Of a stretch of 11,481 bases of DNA, positions 8,125 through 11,481 are shown piece by piece. Source of the stretch: Rodentolepis nana (lineage: Eukaryota; Platyhelminthes; Cestoda; Cyclophyllidea; Hymenolepididae). The stretch covers positions 1 through 11,481 of the forward strand of contig UZAE01013383.1 of the NCBI GenBank assembly GCA_900617975.1. The letters run 5' to 3'. Every line of letters starts with the position of its first letter. Positions within the stretch are counted from its first letter, which is position 1. A program made the position numbers and the translations under genes. Under the pieces are notes generated by a model. That model saw only the letters and a program-made list of their open reading frames with translations. It did no database searches and was not told where the DNA came from.

Positions 8125-8850
8125 CTTATTGATATTGACGTGCCATTTTTTCACGTGCTGAAACAAAGGCAAAACCTTTATTATAGTAGAAGTCCCAGAA
8201 GCACGGTATTTGTGGGGCTTAATTCAGGAGCCTATTTCTTACTTAATACCATGAGCTATTTCAGTATTACAAAAATTACAATTTTCATATGTATGAAAAG
8301 TTTGAAATCGGTATGCATAAAGTCAAACAGATAGTAACTTGACTGAGGAAAAATGGCGTTGATAATAAAGAATTCAGCATTATTCGATTTTCGGATTTCA
8401 TATTTTAATCCAGTTTCTCTAATTTTCGTTATTTTTTTATGGATTGAGAGGGGATATTTCCTTGTTCTGGGTGAATAGATTCAAAAGACCACAGTCTTGT
8501 CAGACAGTTTTCTTCTACTTATTTTTCTCATTCAAAGGTCCTAGGCCAACTGATTTTATATCGTTACCCAAGCAAAATGCTATTAGTCCTAGTTTCTGTT
8601 TTTTATCATAATTTCTGACTTACAAAGTCCTTTTAGGGTCCACGGAATGCCTGGATTTTACTTTAAAGTCAAACTTTCTCCTATAAAATCAAGTTTATGG
8701 GCAGAGATGCAAGCATATTGCAACGAATAGTTGTACTTTATTAGTGTTTTAAATCATGCAGAGGCAAGCGCTATATGTTAAATGCAAATAGCGAGTTTTG
8801 TTTTCAAGAGAAGATTCTGCTTACGCTACCTTCGTATGGTCTCTTCGATA
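8122..8850. other. AT-rich non-coding stretch, no gene seen
   Basis: No exon, RNA gene or known repeat is recognised between the microsatellite and copy D of the retroposon. Open frames are short and read from the microsatellite or by chance. Confidence 0.45.
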
Positions 8851-8864
8851 TCCAAAGCAGACAC
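8851..8864. repeat. Left 14-bp target-site duplication of copy D
   Basis: TCCAAAGCAGACAC, an exact match to 9205-9218. A 14-bp perfect direct repeat bracketing the element is much too long for most DNA transposons, but is normal for LINE-mobilised retroposons. Confidence 0.9.
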
Positions 8865-8874
8865 TTTATTTATA

Positions 8875-8904
8875 TCAAATGGCAGGCGTTCTGATAGTCA
8901 TCAT
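8875..8904. repeat. Inverted repeat, left arm, of copy D
   Basis: Begins TCAAATGGCAGGCGTT and continues to CATCAT. It pairs with 9164-9193 at 27 of 30 positions. In the sense direction this arm is the family-wide 3' end. Confidence 0.85.
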
Positions 8905-9092
8905 TAGCCCTTTAGTTGACTTCACAGAGGGGAGGAGGAACGTCAAAGTGGGAAAAAAGTCGAGAGGGAGGGGGCAGAAGAGTGCTTCAAAGACGAATGC
9001 AGAAAAAAAGGTGAGGTGATACTGTGGAAGGGGTCGAATATGGCATACAGTGGGGTGATAGTAGTTTGGAGTCACAAGTCAACTGCCGATAA

Positions 9093-9153
9093 ATAGACTT
9101 TTTGCCGTATGCATATACGTTGCCCTGGGTGCACCACGTGGAGGTAAGTCTAT
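9093..9153 (-). other. Palindrome-rich 5' module of the retroposon (copy D)
   Basis: Bounded by ATAGACTT (9093-9100) and AAGTCTAT (9146-9153). It contains the hairpin CGTATGCATATACG (9106-9119), GGTGCACC and CCACGTGG. The bounding arms are identical in all three copies although the loop of the inner hairpin varies. Confidence 0.6.
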
Positions 9154-9163
9154 CACACACCCC

Positions 9164-9193
9164 ATGATACCTATCATAACGCCTGCCATTTGA
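9164..9193. repeat. Inverted repeat, right arm, of copy D
   Basis: On the minus strand it reads TCAAATGGCAGGCGTTATGA and onward, mirroring 8875-8904. Its inner end (9164-9177) is itself a perfect palindrome-type hairpin, ATGATACCTATCAT. Copies B and C have no equivalent arm at their 5' ends. Confidence 0.85.
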
Positions 9194-9204
9194 AAACACA
9201 CCGC

Positions 9205-9218
9205 TCCAAAGCAGACAC
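9205..9218. repeat. Right 14-bp target-site duplication of copy D
   Basis: TCCAAAGCAGACAC, identical to 8851-8864. The bases next to each copy differ, so the duplication is exactly 14 bp. Confidence 0.9.
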
Positions 9219-9601
9219 AATGCTAACGAAGCCGCAGAAATCAGGTCAAAGTTAAGTACAGTTAGAGAGATAATTAACGAAAATAGAAAAGATGTCGTAA
9301 TTAGAATTTGGTGTTTTAGGAATCAGGTCTCAAAATTCTCACTGATTGCCTAGTTCCTTGCCTTGAACTCTCAAGATTACGACTCCACGAATCGTTCTTT
9401 GAATCTGTGTTCTAAGCAGAGTCCACGAAATCCAGTGGACAGAGGCTGATAAACTTCTAGAGATGGTCTGTTTTAAAATTTCAAATAAATTTGTGCAAGG
9501 GTTGCTTAAACAGGGTTAGTAGTAAATAACAAAATTTTGACAAAAATATTCTCCCACGGATAGGCAAAGCAGATGGATGAATTACATTAGGATCGACAAA
9601 C
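9219..9601. other. AT-rich non-coding stretch, no gene seen
   Basis: No exon, RNA gene or repeat is recognised between copy D and the short retroposon remnant that follows. Confidence 0.45.
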
Positions 9602-9637
9602 ATTTATTTATATCAAATGACAGGCGTTTGATGGCTA
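9602..9637 (-). repeat. SINE-like retroposon 3'-end remnant (copy E)
   Basis: ATTTATTTATATCAAATGAC followed by AGGCGTTTGATGGCTAT matches the tail and extreme 3' end of the family on the minus strand. Similarity to the other copies stops about 35 bases in. A copy that keeps only its 3' terminus and tail is the signature of 5' truncation during target-primed reverse transcription, though a later deletion is possible. I could not find a convincing target-site duplication. Confidence 0.7.
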
Positions 9638-10528
9638 TTCTTTAACTATTCCTTACACTCGTCTTCTTTTTTTGGAATTCGTAACAAATTTAAATAATAT
9701 TTGTGCGGTGTACCTGTTTCTCTATCTTATTTTCAAAAAATTAAGCACTACCAGTTTTGCAGTGTCATTGCAGAATTAAACATTACCAATCCGTATTTAC
9801 GCAGTTCAGACAAAAGTAAATTCATTTAACCGGAAGGGTGACATGAGGGTGTAACTATTGAGAAGCATTCAACTTTTTAATAATTAATAAATATGCTTAA
9901 CTAATATGCTAATGAGTAGAAAGGCTTCATTTTAGTGCATTTTGAACGCCCTTATCTTGAAATATTTAAAATAAAAAAATAATTTGTATGAATTTCGATA
10001 AATCTTGTCTTATTTGAAGATTGCATCATAAAAAACTCACCGTTAGAAGTTGTAGCGTTTCCGCCTTAGTTTTGCAAAGAAGTGGATATTTTGAGAACCA
10101 GGATTGCTCTGCAATTTGCATGAATGATGGTCGAAAAAGTATTCTGAAGTCTCCTGAGCGCATATAATAATCGATTTCTTGCGAAAGATATCGAATTAAT
10201 TTTGGAAATTAATTTGTAAATAATTAATATGATTCCTGTTTTACATTACTACAGACTGAGCCATACTCTTCTCCTCACTTTGCTTTTTAAAATCCTTTTA
10301 CGACTAGGCGATAACTGATTTATTATCTTTAAAAGTTAAATTCAAACAATAGCTTGTGCATATTAAAATGTTTTCTTAATCCCAGATATTGCCAGTTTAT
10401 TTAAACAAAATAACTGTCATCCATTTTGCACGCTCTTTGTTCGTTATGGTGTAAGATGCTTTCATCTATGAATTAATTTATCAACGTGTCAGTGCTTTAC
10501 TTCCTGTTATTTTCTGCTCTTATTTCAG
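9638..10528 (+). other. AT-rich stretch, probable intron ending at the exon acceptor
   Basis: No gene is recognised. The 3' end (about 10495-10528) is a pyrimidine-rich run ending TTATTTCAG, a good spliceosomal acceptor for the exon at 10529. The stretch is best read as the 3' part of an intron. How far the intron extends upstream, possibly across the retroposon copies, cannot be told. Confidence 0.5.
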
Positions 10529-10713
10529 AAGTTCGTGATTTCTACGAGAGCACCCTTCTCTCGCCAACCATATCACTGAAGGAGAAGGCGGAGATGGCTT
10601 TGCATATTGCAGGTCGGTGGGAGCAAATCGATCAGTCGTCTTCCGCTCTTTCCACATATACGACTGTTCATTCAGAGCTCAACACCAGTGAACTTTCTAA
10701 CGCCGTGCGCTCC
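10529..10713 (+). CDS. Internal coding exon of an unrecognised, probably helical protein (partial)
   Basis: A 185-bp exon framed by the acceptor TTATTTCAG (AG at 10527-10528) and the donor GTAGGT at 10714. It adds two bases of a split codon (NAA) and then 61 codons, so the upstream intron is phase 1 and the downstream one phase 0. The protein runs from VRDFYESTLLSPTISLKEKA through MALHIAGRWEQIDQSSSAL to SELNTSELSNAVRS. It has long amphipathic stretches with regularly spaced Ala/Leu/Trp, as in TPR- or HEAT-like helical repeats, but no family is recognised. GC content is visibly higher than the flanks, and the frame is open throughout. Open reading extends about 14 codons upstream from a GTG, into the pyrimidine tract, which supports splicing rather than a start here. 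No ATG start, signal peptide or catalytic motif is visible. Confidence 0.65.
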
Positions 10714-11410
10714 GTAGGTTACAATTCCCTCTTACTTATAACAATCTCATAATTTTGATAGATTTGTGTAACCAAAGAGGGCAAGTAGAGAGAATACGTT
10801 ATGTAAGAATAAATGTCTAAGGAAGATATGCACCCCCCCATATTTACAAAAGAACCAGCTTGAAGTATAGTAACAAGTAATTTGACCCTTTATATATAGT
10901 AAAATATCGCTGATCAAATAGGGCGATTAGTCGATGAAAAATGTGATATTCAAGGAAAAATCGATTAAATGAATTTCGTTCACTAGAAAACTGGTTTATG
11001 TTTCTCACCGCACCACAATTAAATTTCTCCATAAGCTACAAAATTAGACAATTTTTTTCATCGGGTTTTTTATTCTAAATAAATGTAGATCAGGCGTGTG
11101 TGGAAACGCAGTTTCCGCTTTTTAAAACAATGATACAACTACAAACACAATTGAATAGACAGAGAATTATGAAGCAGGTATTATTTAAAGCTTAAAAAAT
11201 TCTGTTCTCATTGAAATTAGTTCACCATCAATTATTTCCTTTGTAAGATTTCTTTTATGGTAAAACAACTGATAGAATTATCACCATAAGATAGTTATAT
11301 AATTCTTCACTTACAATTATTTATACTTTCTATATGCACGAGAGTGATCCTTCAATACTTGTAGAAGCTACAAAACTTACGAGGTAAAAATATTGATTAG
11401 ATTTTTACAG
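10714..11410 (+). other. Probable intron downstream of the exon
   Basis: The stretch starts with the GTAGGT donor and is strongly AT-rich. No further exon is convincing before 11410. A 62-codon minus-strand frame at 10844-11032 has no features and is treated as chance. Confidence 0.45.
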
Positions 11411-11459
11411 GGCAATCGAAAATGAGCTTCGTTACAAATTTCAACTTTCATACCATCTA
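11411..11459 (+). CDS. Possible short coding exon (weak)
   Basis: After ATTTTTACAG there is a 49-base stretch, open in one frame as AIENELRYKFQLSYHL, that ends CTAAG before GTGGGG, a possible donor. The peptide looks like an amphipathic helix and would suit the helical exon upstream. However, this frame needs a phase 2 junction while the exon at 10529-10713 ends in phase 0. So either an exon between them was missed, the upstream donor differs, or this is chance. The other two frames hit stops. Confidence 0.2.
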
Positions 11460-11463
11460 AGGT

Positions 11464-11478
11464 GGGGGGGGGGGTTGG
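11464..11478. repeat. G-rich low-complexity tract at the window edge
   Basis: Eleven G residues, TT, then GGG close to the end of the window. Long homopolymer G is also a common place for sequencing length errors. Confidence 0.85.
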
Positions 11479-11481
11479 GTG

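Larger units (their letters stand above)
8865..9204 (-). repeat. SINE-like retroposon copy D, complete with 14-bp duplication
   Basis: A minus-strand copy. The 3' tail and end are at the left (TTTATTTATATCAAATGGCA). The pyrimidine tract lies near 8953-8985, and the palindrome-rich module at 9093-9153. Beyond the module the 5' end extends about 50 bp further than in copies B and C, and this extension holds an inverted copy of the family 3' end (9164-9193 against 8875-8904, 27 of 30 bases matching). A 7-base segment between two CTTCA repeats, present in copies A-C, is lost here near 8922. The exact 14-bp duplication on both sides fixes the element limits at 340 bp. The two 66-77-codon frames inside are repeat sequence, not genes. 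Confidence 0.88.

Noticed and set aside
8092..8334. 80-codon open frame starting with Cys-Val repeats
   Set aside because: The start is translation of the TG microsatellite and the remainder has no features.
8865..9204. Retroposon family as a classic MITE with terminal inverted repeats
   Set aside because: Only copy D has inverted ends. Other copies lack them, duplications vary from 7 to 14 bp, and truncation is 3'-anchored, all favouring retroposition.
8865..9204. Hammerhead ribozyme in the structured repeat
   Set aside because: I found neither the CUGANGA nor the GAAA core elements in the right arrangement in any copy.

Overview
The window reads as AT-rich nuclear DNA from an invertebrate, most likely an arthropod. 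The reasons are low gene density, dinucleotide microsatellites, a spliceosomal exon with a pyrimidine-rich acceptor, a decayed IS630/Tc1-mariner transposase of a type common in arthropod genomes, and several copies of a short interspersed repeat with long target-site duplications. Nothing looks bacterial: there are no Shine-Dalgarno-led gene clusters, operons, tRNAs or rRNAs. The species cannot be named from sequence alone.

Layout. An unnamed SINE-like retroposon family dominates, with five copies: 1-149 (+, cut by the window start), 900-1299 (-), 2253-2576 (+), 8865-9204 (-) and a 3'-end-only remnant at 9602-9637 (-). Three copies are bracketed by direct repeats of 8, 7 and 14 bp. All keep the same 3' end (GACGCCTGCCATTTGATATA plus, in four of the five, an AAATA-rich tail), as expected of target-primed reverse transcription. 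The three copies with a visible 5' region share a roughly 60-bp module bounded by an 8-bp inverted repeat and packed with palindromes. Copy 900-1299 also has a threefold 41-42-bp tandem duplication. Copy 8865-9204 has 30-bp inverted repeats near its ends.

Between these, 2824-3379 is a 556-bp internally deleted mariner-type element with imperfect terminal inverted repeats, flanked by TATA. It holds only the C-terminal part of a transposase, broken by frameshifts, with both visible catalytic aspartates replaced. (TA)n tracts lie at 2781-2810 and 5510-5535, and a compound (AT)n(TG)n tract at 8054-8121. Pyrimidine/C tracts lie at 288-316 and 1824-1839, and a G tract ends the window.

The one well-supported host coding feature is a 185-bp internal exon at 10529-10713 (+). 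It encodes about 61 residues of an unrecognised, apparently helical protein. A second, much weaker exon candidate sits at 11411-11459. If both belong to one gene, most of the window is probably a large repeat-filled intron or 5' flank. No other protein genes can be supported; the remaining open frames are repeats, microsatellites or chance.
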